Below are positions 48,227 to 59,206 of a stretch of DNA of 64,000 nt, piece after piece. Numbering within the stretch: position 1 is the stretch's first letter; each line of letters opens with the position of its first letter. The stretch spans positions 2,604,001 through 2,668,000 of the forward strand of contig CADCXD010000001.1 in NCBI GenBank assembly GCA_902806575.1, in the 5' to 3' direction. This stretch comes from Jackrogersella multiformis (lineage: Eukaryota; Ascomycota; Sordariomycetes; Xylariales; Hypoxylaceae). A program made the position numbers and the translations under genes. Under the pieces are notes generated by a model. It saw only the letters and a list, made by a program, of their open reading frames with translations, was not told where the DNA came from and made no database searches.

Positions 48227-51200
48227 AAAGAGTCGCGACACCGAGGCCACGACACATTCGAGGCTATAGATGAAACGTGCCATGCAATTATGGTCATATC
48301 GACTCATGATTCTTAAGCCAAGTTTGAATTTGTTCTTATTTTTACTCGACATGACATTATGAGCTAGCATAGTGAGGCATTACGGGAAAAAGAAAAATTG
48401 CTTGTACATAAATCTCCCAACCAGGAGCGTACATATGAGTAGTGTATATGCGAACATGAAAAAGAGATCTACCTGCTCGTCATGCAGATTAGTACCAAGC
48501 CGTATACGCTGAAGAACGTCGTGTAATATCACTTGCATAACGGCTCCTATGCGAGTTGTCAAGATTTGCACAACGGCGTTGCAGCATTCCCCAATATGCA
48601 AGTATAAACAAATATACAAGAGTTTAATGCAAGCAAGAGGCAACACTGAAATGTGATAAGTACCTAGGTAGCCACTGTATATATAATTAAACAGAAGGGC
48701 CCTGTTATTACGAATGCTAATTTGTGCTCTCTTCAAGGGACGGACATGTGTTTATTAGGGAGATTGGTCCTCCACGCTATCCGCAACATGAGATTCAAAA
48801 GATCGAGTCAAGTCGAGTTGAGTTATACAGATTCCCGTGTTTGCATGGTACTGTGGCAACTTGGGGCTTCGGAGATTGACCAGCCTCCACACGTTCCTGT
48901 TGTGAATTGCAGAAACAACCCTATTCGGAGTAATTTTTACAGTCGTGCTCTCTCATCCGATTCGAAGGAGGCTACATAGAGGCTGATTGATGACGCTGTG
49001 GAAAGAGATCATACCCGTTTGAACCTAATATGTATATTCATAGGCTGCACATACGTTACTTGTATTGCCGGATCTAGGTAGAATCACGGGACCTGGCAAG
49101 TAGGATATCGCGAGATATATGCAACCAGCCATCGAAGATAGATGTAGGTATAGTTTCTCTCAGGAACCGATCTCAATGCCAAAAGATGGATATCCAAGAT
49201 CAAACTTGGGACGATACCCCAGTGGACATTAAGGCTGCGGCGGTTCGGCATACATAGGTGTCACGGAACGGTGCATACGCCGCGAAAGCAGCCGGACAGG
49301 GGGGTTATCAAAGCCAGGGTCTCCCAGACTTAAGCTCTTTCGAACACAGAAGTGAATGAGTTCGGCAGCCGGGGTTTTCGCTTCCAATAGAGACTCATTG
49401 GTTCTTTGGCAGCAGGCTACCGTGCACCGAGACATATAACCCGGAGGCGTGCGACGCGAGGAAGATGTGGAAGCCCCTTATCCCTCAAGCGTGATGCTAT
49501 ACCTACCGCAAGCCATATTCGAGAAGTGAGCTCAGCACTAGTTGGTGCCGCCCTTCCTATACGAGCCACCAAGTTAGCCGATTCCTTAAGTTGTTCTGGA
49601 TTAACCAGTTTTTATTGGGTCAAATTATTTCACGAAGAAGCCCCTTAACTTAAATAAATGAGATGTAACTTACTAGAGCAATATGTAGAACGCCATGCTT
49701 GCGCAATGTATCCAGGAACGATATCGATAGGGTAATAGCCTCCAGGAGTACTAACATGTGAGTAGCAACATGGACGGTGGACCAGATCCGCAATGTCGGT
49801 AGGTTAGAGTGAAGATCTAGAGGCCTGGAGACCTATGAATAGCAGGCCTCCGGATAATGACGTGCTTTGTCGGATACCTATGTTATGCTAACACTTAATG
49901 ACAAGCTATCCGAATAAGCAATTCGAGGAGTTCATGCAGTAATGCATAGGTATCGTTCGGATCAGCCTCTGTAGGTTAGACCATAGTTAGACTCTAGATA
50001 GACTCTAGAAATAGCGATAGTAGTTCCCGATGAGGTAGTAAACCCTGAGCTATCGTGAGCCTACCTTAGTGTATGCAGCTCGACAGGGACTTTTAACGGT
50101 AATTAGAAGTGATTGGCTAGCTACCTACGTTCGGTAACGCCTAGTCTTCTATAAAGCTGTAGCTGATATATCATAAACGCCAGCTTACCTTAAAGAGACC
50201 CGCAGACCCGATCGCCTGGGACGTTTATGTATTGTACTAAGATCAGATCTTGATTTGACTTTCTCAAAGCATGCCCAGGTACCCAGCACGTTATTACAGA
50301 TTGTCTCGCCAGACATATCAGGCTCCAATAAATATCGAGGGAACAAACCCAGAATGGCGTCTGTATATTCCCGATGCGAGACTCGGAAGCTTAATTACTC
50401 TCTTCCCATGGATTGTATCTCCTTTGTGGTGGTCGAAGCGGAATATTGATGTTCTAGCTGTGCTGAATCACAGTTTATCCGCCTACGTACGCGCGGCATC
50501 TGGCAGGATGATTATCAGGTTCTCGAATCTCGAGGTCCCTTTCACTTATTACCTTAGTGTATTAGTTTGGAGAATTTTTGTCTCTTCTTCTGAGGTCAAT
50601 CCAAGCCAATCGGATAACAGTTCTTAAACCCCGAAGCGAAGCTGAAGTTAAAAAGAAAAGAGGATACTGTAGATCGGGCAAGGTACGCGAAGGAGGAAGT
50701 GGGCCTTCAATTTTAAGACAGCAATGGACGTTTTGATCCGAACTTACGAACTGCTACTACCTAGGTACCTAGCCTAGGAGGTAGGTAAGCTACAAAGGTT
50801 AAGTAATGATGACCCCTCTCTAAGCCAATTGACCAATAGGCTGCTGATATGAGATATTTCAAGGTACCTGAATACGCGCCTAGAAATGTAAAAATGAGTA
50901 AATTGATGTAATTTGTACCAGGTGTTCTTCGTAAGACCTAAAAGGAAGCAAAGTTCATATGGAAAGTTTATGTTTAGTGTGGTACTGGGTATTACCCGTA
51001 GGAAATGATAACTAGTTGCGCTAATACGTCGAATTGAGTTTAGCGGGTTTCATCGCCAAGATCGGGTTCCCTTTAACCCAAATATGGACTTGTATTTTGT
51101 ATTCTGTATTCGTCCAACTTCAACCCCACGCTTTCAAGAAATCGTCATCTCTTGCTTTTACACAACCTGGAACCGATCACATTGTAACTCCCTTGCACCA

Positions 51201-53315
51201 AATACCGCGACCGACCTTTCCGTTCAACACCCCTACGTAGTAAAACCCCTGAATCCCTCATGAAGGAGTGTTCTAGTGTACATGTATGTGTACATGTTCT
51301 TCTAAGGAGTGAGACGACGGGAGCAGCCTTGGCTCGTAATACGCTACGAGAGCCGAGGCTTGTCAGATCCATTTAATGTGGCTTTCTCGGTAGTGTACCG
51401 AACATTCGTCTTTCATTTTTAAAAAGGGATAGGAGGAGGCAAGTTGATTTCTCAGCTATTAATGGATGTCTTACACAACCCACCGCTGCTGCTGTGGGGG
51501 GTAAATAGGCTTTCTATCCATTAAAAGCCGTTGCGGGTGACCCAGATTCCAGACTCCAGACCGTAACTTTCGTATCCCACCTAGGTGAGCCTACACTAGA
51601 GCCTACATGGAGTTAGAAGCGCTATATATCCAATAGACTGGTTTGTTTCCAAGGTAAGGCATTTCAACAGCTGATAGTCAGGTACGGTGCATAAACGTGC
51701 ATAAGATATAGATGGACGAACCTCGAAGTCGGGAAACAGAGTACAAAGCTGTTGTCCATACTTAGGTACACGAAGTATTCGGTTTGTTCAAGTCCTACCT
51801 GTTATCTGATCTATCCCAGGTTCCCCTCCTACCTATTTCCTCCGATTCGTTCTCAGAAAGAGAGACAGTCTCGAAGCAGTCTCGAGTTGAGTGACTGCCT
51901 AGGTATATCACATTACCTAGCTAGACTTGGCCGTAACTGCCCTCTCCGAGAATGAACTTTAGTGAGGTAGGTAGATACCTAAAGTACCTAAAGTACCTAC
52001 GTAGCGGCGTAGGGATCCAGGTATGTCGAACTTGAGTTGTCACTGTCCGCCCTACCCCTTACCCCTACCCCAACCCCCGGCCAACCAGACCACATTCTTA
52101 AATTCCTAAATTGGAGGTTTACCAGCCATTTGGACCAATGGTGTTGTGGCTACCTTGGTACGTAGCTTGCTACCTATTAAGCAACTACCTAATCCCAATC
52201 CCAAATCCTCCCACATCACAACCCCAATCATTCATTGCCTCCTGTCATAACATAGGTAACCACAAGAAGCTTCGGATGAATTAACACTCCAAAGCCCATT
52301 ACTTACCTGCCTACATCATTTGCCACCGAGAAGCTAGCTATACTGGATGACTAGAGTAAATGACCACCGAATTGAAATGACTCACAACCTTCACGTACAT
52401 ACATTAGGTACATCCATAGGTATCAATTAGATCTACCTACGGAATTGTAGCTATCCACGCAACTGTACTCGCTATCGGCACTCTTGTCTGGTCAGATATA
52501 TTGAACCTCGGATGATCCGCATATCAAGTGGTAAGTCTACATGCCAAACATTCTCCGTCCTTCTCTTATTCATTTGTTCAACCACAAACATGGAAACATA
52601 CCAGACCTTTCCCGCATCAATATTATTCAACATCGTGCCCTAACCTAACCGTTTCTCAACTTGCTTTATCCAAGACCACACCCAAGAACTACATCCGCAC
52701 TTACGTACAAGCTAATGTTTCCCAGCATTGGACTGCCCCAGACGCCATTGTGATCCAGTCTTGCTTTTTCATACCCATCCCTGTGCCCGGTGCCCCGGCT
52801 GCGGTTGAGACATGCAACCTCCTTTCTGGGTCACTCAGTCGTCTCATTCGTGAAAACCCATATAGGTGTTAAGAGGAAGTCCTCAGCACCGGAGACACTT
52901 TGGCAGCACAACATCTGCCTGTGACATCTTCATTCTCTTGTCATTGACCCTCGAATTTATTCGGTACCCCTCGACACTGTCTGCTGTACCATCTAACACC
53001 AAGAATCCGCCTGTCGATCGTGCAGTGCATCGGTCCACGATATGATATTTACTTGACCATATACGACTGGTAACACACCCAATCACATCTCGTCTACGCT
53101 CGAGTGCGTCACGAACTACCCTTTGACCTCACTCATCAGGGGTATCTAGTCATTTACTCAGAAGTTAAGGACATTTACGCACCAGACTTGTCTACGACTA
53201 CGCGTCTTGACTCACGACCTTCCGATATTGTTCTAATAAGAATACATTTGTAATTGCAGGATTACTACACTCTGCACAGTACTCGGAATATATCGCCTGC
53301 CAAACTACAAAACAA
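48227..53315. other. 5 kb gene-poor stretch
   Basis: I found no supported gene in 5 kb, which is long for this window. The composition is ordinary, so this is not a RIP block. TACCTAGG clusters lie at about 48660-48670, 50758-50785 and 51963-52005. The C-rich tract at 52050-52078 is listed separately. Open frames at 48722-48979, 50271-50627 and 52528-52872 show no family features. An untranslated or highly spliced gene could be hidden here. Confidence 0.5.
52050..52078 (-). repeat. G-quadruplex-type tract, degenerate telomere-like
   Basis: On the plus strand five C runs of 3, 4, 4, 4 and 5 bases are separated by TA, TTA, TA and AA. The minus strand therefore has five G runs with 2-3 base loops, a strong G-quadruplex pattern, and the words recall the TTAGGG telomere unit. 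It lies in non-coding DNA. Confidence 0.7.
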
Positions 53316-55301
53316 GTGAGCCGTCCTGTATCTTACTTGACAATACATGGTAGCATACATATTGATATAATGGCAAGAGAAGAACTACAAAAGAATTTCA
53401 CTCTACCGGCCAAAATGGTCAGCAGGTTAGAGAGGCTGGAGAGATTCTTCGGGGGTTCTAGGAAGAGGGATAAGGAAAGAGGAGGAAATAGCCTGTCGCA
53501 ACTTCAGAATGGACCACAGTTCCCGTCGCCATCTTTTATGAACCCGACGTCGATACACATGAAACCCCGGGATGAATCGATTTCATGGTCTAGAGCAGCC
53601 AAAGAGCGCTCTCAGAGTTTACCCCATCCACATGGTCATTTGAGAAGACGGTCCTCAATTGGCTCCATAAGCGATGCCTTCAACCAACGGTACTCGGTAT
53701 CTATGAAGCAGGTCGACGGCCCTCTTAGTGCCCAGAGGCTATCCCGTTTCAGATTTCCAGAAGCTCTCGCCATGGTCGAGAAGGGAGCCACGGCCGAAGA
53801 ATCAACCGGCGAATGTACTGCCCCAGAGTCCCAAGAGGATAATATGCTAAATTGGAATCCCCAGCGTGTATCCTCATTGTTCAATAATCTCGGCCTGGAT
53901 ACTTCTATCGATGACCGTCTTCCTAGGTCTCCAGAAGACCGCGCCGGGATATTGGCTCCTAAGCCACCGCCCCCAGCCATGTCCACGCCCTCATCACCCC
54001 GAACGAAGATAATATCTGTCGTCACACCACCCAGAAAGTCATCCAGGAAGCCAAGCGAAGCTTCACTCCAGGAAATTAAGATTCCACCGAGGAATCAATT
54101 ACCGTCGCAGTTCTTAATACCCACTCCTGATTCCCCACCCGCATCAGATGGGGAGGAAGAGTGCTCGTCACTCAACCGACCGATACCTATGAAGGCCCTT
54201 GCTTCACCCATCCAGATTACGCCGCGCCCATCATTTGATTCCAATTCTCGAGATAGTACGGAATTGCCGGTTCGCGGACTTTCCGCTAGGGACTCATGGG
54301 GTACCAGGCCGACAGATCCAGGGTTAATATGCACCGCGCTAGAGGAACGCACTTGTGTTATTCGATCACGGCTCGTGCGAAAATCTGGAAGCATAGCATC
54401 CTTGTCAACTATTACTGGATACGGCCTGGTCGACCATAGTAACCTTCGAATGCCCACTATCGAAGAATTTTATGCCCTCGACGACGAGGACGTTTTGGAA
54501 AGCCTACCCGCCACACCTAAACCAGAAACTGATATACCACCAACACCACCCCCGAAGGATTCACCAAAAACTCCTATCGGCAGAAGCCGTTCTACTCGAC
54601 ATATACCGATTGCTCCCACATTTGCGATCAACTCCTTATCTGGGGAACTCACTCCGCCTCGCACACCAACAGATTCACAGTTTCTTACCTTGACTTATTC
54701 ACCTACCAATGCATCGGGGGCATTAGGCGCAATGTGGGCTGCTAGCATTGCTAAAACGTACAATTTTGACTTGATTTACGTTGTTAGTCTTTGGCCAAAT
54801 AGTGAAGCACACAACACGTACCCATCACGCCGATCGACTTCTACAGATCGCCAACGCAAAGCTCAGGACCGAGATCACGTCGCTGCCCGGTGTGCTATCG
54901 TCTCTAATCGAAAATCCGAACTGACAGGTCGGATACTTGCCGCGTATGGTTTGAATGAATTTGGATCACCTTTTCGAATCCATGCTCAATTCCATAAAAA
55001 GATGCTTGGGTTCCAAGGTTGGAAAGAGTACCGTGACGAACTTGCATCCCCGGTCATGATATCTCGTGGATGGACTTGTTCTTTCTACAGCGACAGTACG
55101 CCGGCTACTAGGGATGGCACGGGTGACGATTTTATAGCACGAGGTGGAATGGGGAATAGAGGCATAATATTTGCCGCCTATACGAGAAAGACGACCACGT
55201 CAGTGATTCCTGTTGGGTCATCACCTAAACAAACGGCGGTTCTCGGTAAACTATTTTACGATGCGCAGACGTTTGTCGACGCCCTGGTCCATGGTAACTG
55301 A
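53316..55301 (+). CDS. large unrecognised fungal protein, disordered N-terminus, globular C-terminus
   Basis: One intronless frame of up to 661 residues. ATG 53316 is the first in frame, but ATG 53370 (MAREELQKNFTLPAK) gives a more natural start and I cannot decide. Residues up to about 450 are Ser/Pro/Arg-rich and likely disordered, with many proline-directed phosphorylation-like sites (TPPRTPTDS, PPTPPPKDSPKTP). The last 200 residues look folded: SPTNASGALGAMWAAS, NFDLIYVVSLWP, GRILAAYGLNEFGSPFRIH, FQGWKEYRDEL and VLGKLFYDAQTFVDALVHG. This pattern recalls conserved fungal proteins of unknown function with a GAF-like or sensor-like C-terminal fold. I do not assign a function. Confidence 0.75.
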   Translation: MSRPVSYLTIHGSIHIDIMAREELQKNFTLPAKMVSRLERLERFFGGSRKRDKERGGNSLSQLQNGPQFPSPSFMNPTSIHMKPRDESISWSRAAKERSQSLPHPHGHLRRRSSIGSISDAFNQRYSVSMKQVDGPLSAQRLSRFRFPEALAMVEKGATAEESTGECTAPESQEDNMLNWNPQRVSSLFNNLGLDTSIDDRLPRSPEDRAGILAPKPPPPAMSTPSSPRTKIISVVTPPRKSSRKPSEASLQEIKIPPRNQLPSQFLIPTPDSPPASDGEEECSSLNRPIPMKALASPIQITPRPSFDSNSRDSTELPVRGLSARDSWGTRPTDPGLICTALEERTCVIRSRLVRKSGSIASLSTITGYGLVDHSNLRMPTIEEFYALDDEDVLESLPATPKPETDIPPTPPPKDSPKTPIGRSRSTRHIPIAPTFAINSLSGELTPPRTPTDSQFLTLTYSPTNASGALGAMWAASIAKTYNFDLIYVVSLWPNSEAHNTYPSRRSTSTDRQRKAQDRDHVAARCAIVSNRKSELTGRILAAYGLNEFGSPFRIHAQFHKKMLGFQGWKEYRDELASPVMISRGWTCSFYSDSTPATRDGTGDDFIARGGMGNRGIIFAAYTRKTTTSVIPVGSSPKQTAVLGKLFYDAQTFVDALVHGN

Positions 55302-56008
55302 TGTTGAATATCAGTTAGAGGGACACAGCGAGCCAGTGCAGATCTCACTTTTAGGAGAATAGCAAATCGTCAGGCATGTATTCAATGAGTCGCGATGAGT
55401 TACGATGATGGCAGGGAATTGCGTTCGTTACTACTTGATACCCCAAAATCGATTCGTGGTGGTCACTGTCTTTTAACACAAAGTTGTACCCATTGAGTGA
55501 AGTGAGTTCAATGGAACATTACTACACATATATATTGCTTCTGAGCTACTTTAAATACGAACTGAAGGACATTACGTTGAGGATGTTCAACTTACCTTAT
55601 AAACCCACGGATGTTAACTGGTGTGAAGTGGCGTTATGGTTTATCTTGTTGTATTATTCTCGTGATTTCCAGAGCATCTACTCAGCTAATGGGAGATAGA
55701 CAGCATCTCAATTATGTTATTCGGAATGTATTAATTTCCATTTCCCAGCCAAATATCCACGAGGTTATATCCCTCAAAAAGTTATTCCCATAACTGTCCT
55801 GTCATTTTCATAAAAAAAATCTACAAGCCAGTATATTATATCCCGTATCCCCCGCGCGGCTTACCAATGCCCCTTTTCTCATACCGTTTACCGGGGTAAA
55901 CTGAAAGGCCTCGAAACGATTAGCCAAGTGGTATCCTCGGAAACTATTGCTTCCAATATAGGTACCTACCTTTATCAGGTAATTACCTAGGCACGTAGGT
56001 AGTATTGC
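55302..56008. other. convergent intergenic spacer
   Basis: This lies between the 3' ends of two genes. A TACCTAGG-type cluster lies at about 55963-56000, reaching the stop codon of the minus-strand gene. No gene is supported. Confidence 0.55.
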
Positions 56009-56959
56009 CTAGTCGATCTCCATGCGCTCCACCACCTTCAAAAGCCTGCCGTCGTCGGCCAGCTCGGCCTCGGTCCGGAGGGCGGCGAGGCCCTGGCGGA
56101 GCTTCGCCTCGTTCTGCCTCTTGGCGTGCTCCTTGGCCTGGCGCGCGCGCAGCTCCCGCCGCCGGTACCAGTGCTCCAGCTCCTCGGCCTTGACCAGCTG
56201 CCGCAGGCACCGCACCACCCGATGCTGCGTCCCGTTCAGCTGCGCGTGCTTCGCGCGCACTAGCTCCGCTACTAGCGCCTGCTGCCACAGGTCCCGGTGC
56301 TCGTCGCTGATCCAGTACTGCGCCTCCCGGCTCTCCGCCCGGCACGCCTCGTCGTTCTCGCGCAGGAGCTCGGGAAGCTTGCTCATGCAGGACAGATGGG
56401 ATGTCTTGGCCGTGTCTGGGGTCTTGGAGTCGTGGTCCTTGTCCTGAGTTCGAGCCTGGGTTTGGGTCTGGGCTTGGGAGTTGGAGTTGGAGTTCTTGCG
56501 GCCCTCGGCTATGCGCTGGTACTTAGGGCTCTTGATCGGGTTGGGCAGGTTGTGCTCGAAGGGCACGTGGGACACGTCGGCGGGCTCTTCTTCGCCGCCG
56601 TCGTCACTCTGTGCGCCGAACTGGTAGCTGCTGTGATTCAAGCGCGCCATGGCCACGTCCATGCCTTCCTTGCGGGACGTAGAGCCGAAGATGGGAGGGT
56701 TGCCTGGGCTAGGGGGGATGAGGCCGCGGTGGTGGTCGGGCGTGCGTGGGCTATTGGCGCTGCTGCTAGGGATTCGGTTGCCCTCGCGCTGCAGGATCTT
56801 GTCTTCGTCCATGGCTTGCTCCTGTAAAGTAGCAGCGGTCTGGTGTCCGTAGGAGATGGCAGACCACGCGGGCTGAGAATGGGCCGTAACGGCTAGGCTC
56901 GAGGGTGATGAACGGTTCTGAGAAATTTTAATGCCGGAGATAGCGGAATCCAAGGGCAT
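56009..56959 (-). CDS. unrecognised protein with Arg/Glu-rich helical C-terminus
   Basis: One intronless frame of 316 residues. The N-terminal 190 residues are Ser/Pro/Gln-rich and probably disordered, with a Gln/Thr dipeptide run (SQAQTQTQARTQ). The C-terminal 110 residues are strongly helical and charged (LWQQALVAELVRAKHAQLNG, ELEHWYRRRELRARQAKEHA), a likely coiled coil. The 3' half is GC-rich, so several antisense frames are open too; frame choice rests on the sensible amphipathic pattern. I do not recognise the family. It could be a fungal cytoskeletal or chromatin accessory protein. Confidence 0.65.
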   Translation of the reverse strand: MPLDSAISGIKISQNRSSPSSLAVTAHSQPAWSAISYGHQTAATLQEQAMDEDKILQREGNRIPSSSANSPRTPDHHRGLIPPSPGNPPIFGSTSRKEGMDVAMARLNHSSYQFGAQSDDGGEEEPADVSHVPFEHNLPNPIKSPKYQRIAEGRKNSNSNSQAQTQTQARTQDKDHDSKTPDTAKTSHLSCMSKLPELLRENDEACRAESREAQYWISDEHRDLWQQALVAELVRAKHAQLNGTQHRVVRCLRQLVKAEELEHWYRRRELRARQAKEHAKRQNEAKLRQGLAALRTEAELADDGRLLKVVERMEID

Positions 56960-58036
56960 TCTACAACTTATTGGTAGAGGGATATGCCACGGGAGTTGTC
57001 GATACCTGAAGGGTACCTGAGAGGAGTTTATGATTTGTTGAGCGTAGGAGGCGCATATAGCTTTACGTTGTTTTTTTCTGGTGAGAAAATAAATGAGGTG
57101 TTGGATGAAATCTAAAGAACGTGAACTGTGGTAGATCCGTAGTACCGGAGGGAAACCTACTCGTTTCTATCCTTAGGTGAATAGGTTTATGTGGTAGAGT
57201 TGGTGTTTATACGGATGATCCACGCACTTTATTTTGCTGGGAGGGTAGCAGGAGGTAGGTATATTAAGTACCTATATATGCTGTCTTCAAAATATATATT
57301 AGTTCCCACAGTACTTCCAGTATAGAAAGCTTGTGGAACTTTATCCTAACTCGACGTAGATAGGTAGCAGTCTAAGATATGAGTTTACAAAAGTTCCCAA
57401 CCCTTTTGTCGACAACTCCGTAAAAGAAACTTCACGTAGCTGAGTCGCTATATACCCCTCTAGCTTCATTTCCATGCGAATTGGTGTGCAGTAGGAATAA
57501 ATAGCAATAGGGCTCGACACCGTGGCGTATAGTAAACTTGGTGTGTCGTGGGTTTGGGGCTAATATATGGCTCTTACGCCTCATATGTATGAGATAACTT
57601 TCTCCTAACCTTTGGTGGTGGCGATCTCTGAGTTAACCTAGGGATAAACTTTAGTTATGGCTCTATATATTATAGATTAACTTGACTTGATTAGAACTAT
57701 AGAAGACTGTAAACCTTAAGTGTGTTTGTGGCTTGGAATTTCCCGGTTTAACGCTGCTTTAGTTACCTATTGGTGACCGTCTCTTACTTTACTTCGTTTA
57801 ATAGAGTTTTTTTGAATGATGTGAGAAGGCTGATCAAGTGAAGAGACAACAAAATATAGTACATTATCTATGCTGGTGTACTAATACATAATGATGTCGT
57901 GTAATTATTGTGGCAATGTATTCAAATATTTAAATATGGGATATCTTGGGGTATTAGCAGCAATTAGATGTTCAACTCATCCCGGACCCCCTTTTCCATA
58001 ATGTCCCTTCTAGTGCCTTGTCCGTATTATTTCCCA
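56960..58036. other. intergenic, nothing recognised
   Basis: This should contain the promoter of the coiled-coil protein gene on its left and the 3' region of the SLATT gene on its right. It is moderately AT-rich with no coding frame supported. Confidence 0.55.
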
Positions 58037-59206
58037 TCACTTTTCTTCTTCGTGTTTTGAACCATGTTGATCATGGTGATGTCCTAGACTGTCGGCTACT
58101 CTCCGCATCTGCGCCGCCGCTGCAGCCCTTCCCTCGCCTATAGCCGTCCTGTGTGTCTCATTCGCATCCCTTACGGCTTGTGTGCCTGCTTGTTCTATCC
58201 GATCCCTACTGTCTGTTACCTCACGCTGCCCTTGGTCGACTGCCCGCACCGCCTGTTCGCGACGTTGCTGAACCTCGCGGTTTAGATACGCCGTGTGATC
58301 ATCGAGTTGATCCACGGTGGACTTCTCTAGCCCACGTATGTCTTCCTGTACCCCTTTCCCGTGCTGGTGGATACGATTTGTTATATCCTTTGCCTTGTTC
58401 TCAATATCCCCCGCTAGCCGGGAAGCCAGGCCATCAAGTTTCGAAATATCAACGCCACCAACCCTTTCATTGCTACCATTCCTAAATCGCAGGTTGCTCG
58501 TTACCGACGTATAACTGTCAGGGGTATTCATTTCGATCTCCTGCTTAGTGTGGGTATACATTCGGTCGATGGAAGCAACGACCTCGTACACGTTGAGGGT
58601 GCAGCCCGTACGAGAGAAATCGCGCTCGCGTTGCTCGATGAATTCACGAATTTTCTTCCACTCGTTGCCGTAGTACTTGAGGCGCTCCGGGAGCCCGCTA
58701 CCTTTGAGGAAGGTCAATATCCCCGCGATGATGGTGTTGATGGCACCAAAGGCCGTCACCGCACCATGGCTGACTCCCGCGGCCCCCATAGCCGTGATAG
58801 ATGCAGCAACTACGATTTGCAGAAAGTAGCAGACATTGATCAGAAGCGAGAAAACTTTGTAGCGATCCTTAGACTTCTGCTCCGATCTCACAACGCGTGC
58901 GTATATGCCGATATTAGCCGCCGGACGCGTTCCTACAGGGCTAGATTCGCTGTAGCCCAGGTACGGGGAAGTGCTGATGCCCACCATGAGACGGAACAGG
59001 GTCAGAGGGTTGTCCTCTGGAACGAGGTAGCTTCGGTGGTTGTGGGGGAGCACGTTGGTTGTGCCCCCCAACGTCGATGCCATGGTGGCCGAGCCAAGGC
59101 CTGCCGTAGAGGCGGCATTCTGATCTCCTTGTTCCTCATCTATGCGGCCTTCTTGTGGGTTCCTCTTAAATATTAGCCGCAACACGGCGCTGAAGAAGGA
59201 TGCCAT
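58037..59206 (-). CDS. fungal SLATT-domain two-transmembrane protein
   Basis: One intronless frame of 389 residues. The fungal SLATT domain covers about 95-215: GIYARVVRSEQKSKDRYKV, transmembrane helix 1 at about 118-144 (NVCYFLQIVVAASITAMGAA), helix 2 at about 148-168 (AVTAFGAINTIIAGILTFLK), then GSGLPERLKYYGNEWKKIRE. SLATT (SMODS- and SLOG-associating 2TM effector) domains are predicted pore-forming or membrane-disturbing effectors in bacterial nucleotide-signalling conflict systems, and fungi carry a related branch of unknown role. Residues 260-370 form a long Arg/Glu/Ala-rich coiled coil, and the tail is His/Lys/Glu-rich. No sensor domain (SLOG, SMODS) is attached or adjacent. Confidence 0.85.
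   Translation of the reverse strand: MASFFSAVLRLIFKRNPQEGRIDEEQGDQNAASTAGLGSATMASTLGGTTNVLPHNHRSYLVPEDNPLTLFRLMVGISTSPYLGYSESSPVGTRPAANIGIYARVVRSEQKSKDRYKVFSLLINVCYFLQIVVAASITAMGAAGVSHGAVTAFGAINTIIAGILTFLKGSGLPERLKYYGNEWKKIREFIEQRERDFSRTGCTLNVYEVVASIDRMYTHTKQEIEMNTPDSYTSVTSNLRFRNGSNERVGGVDISKLDGLASRLAGDIENKAKDITNRIHQHGKGVQEDIRGLEKSTVDQLDDHTAYLNREVQQRREQAVRAVDQGQREVTDSRDRIEQAGTQAVRDANETHRTAIGEGRAAAAAQMRRVADSLGHHHDQHGSKHEEEK

Noticed and set aside
49230..49420. GC-richer patch considered as a 5S rRNA or other small RNA gene
   Set aside because: It lacks the conserved 5S internal control sequences and shows no clear paired stems.
52528..52872. 114-codon plus-strand frame
   Set aside because: No recognisable motif and an unusual composition for this genome; likely chance.
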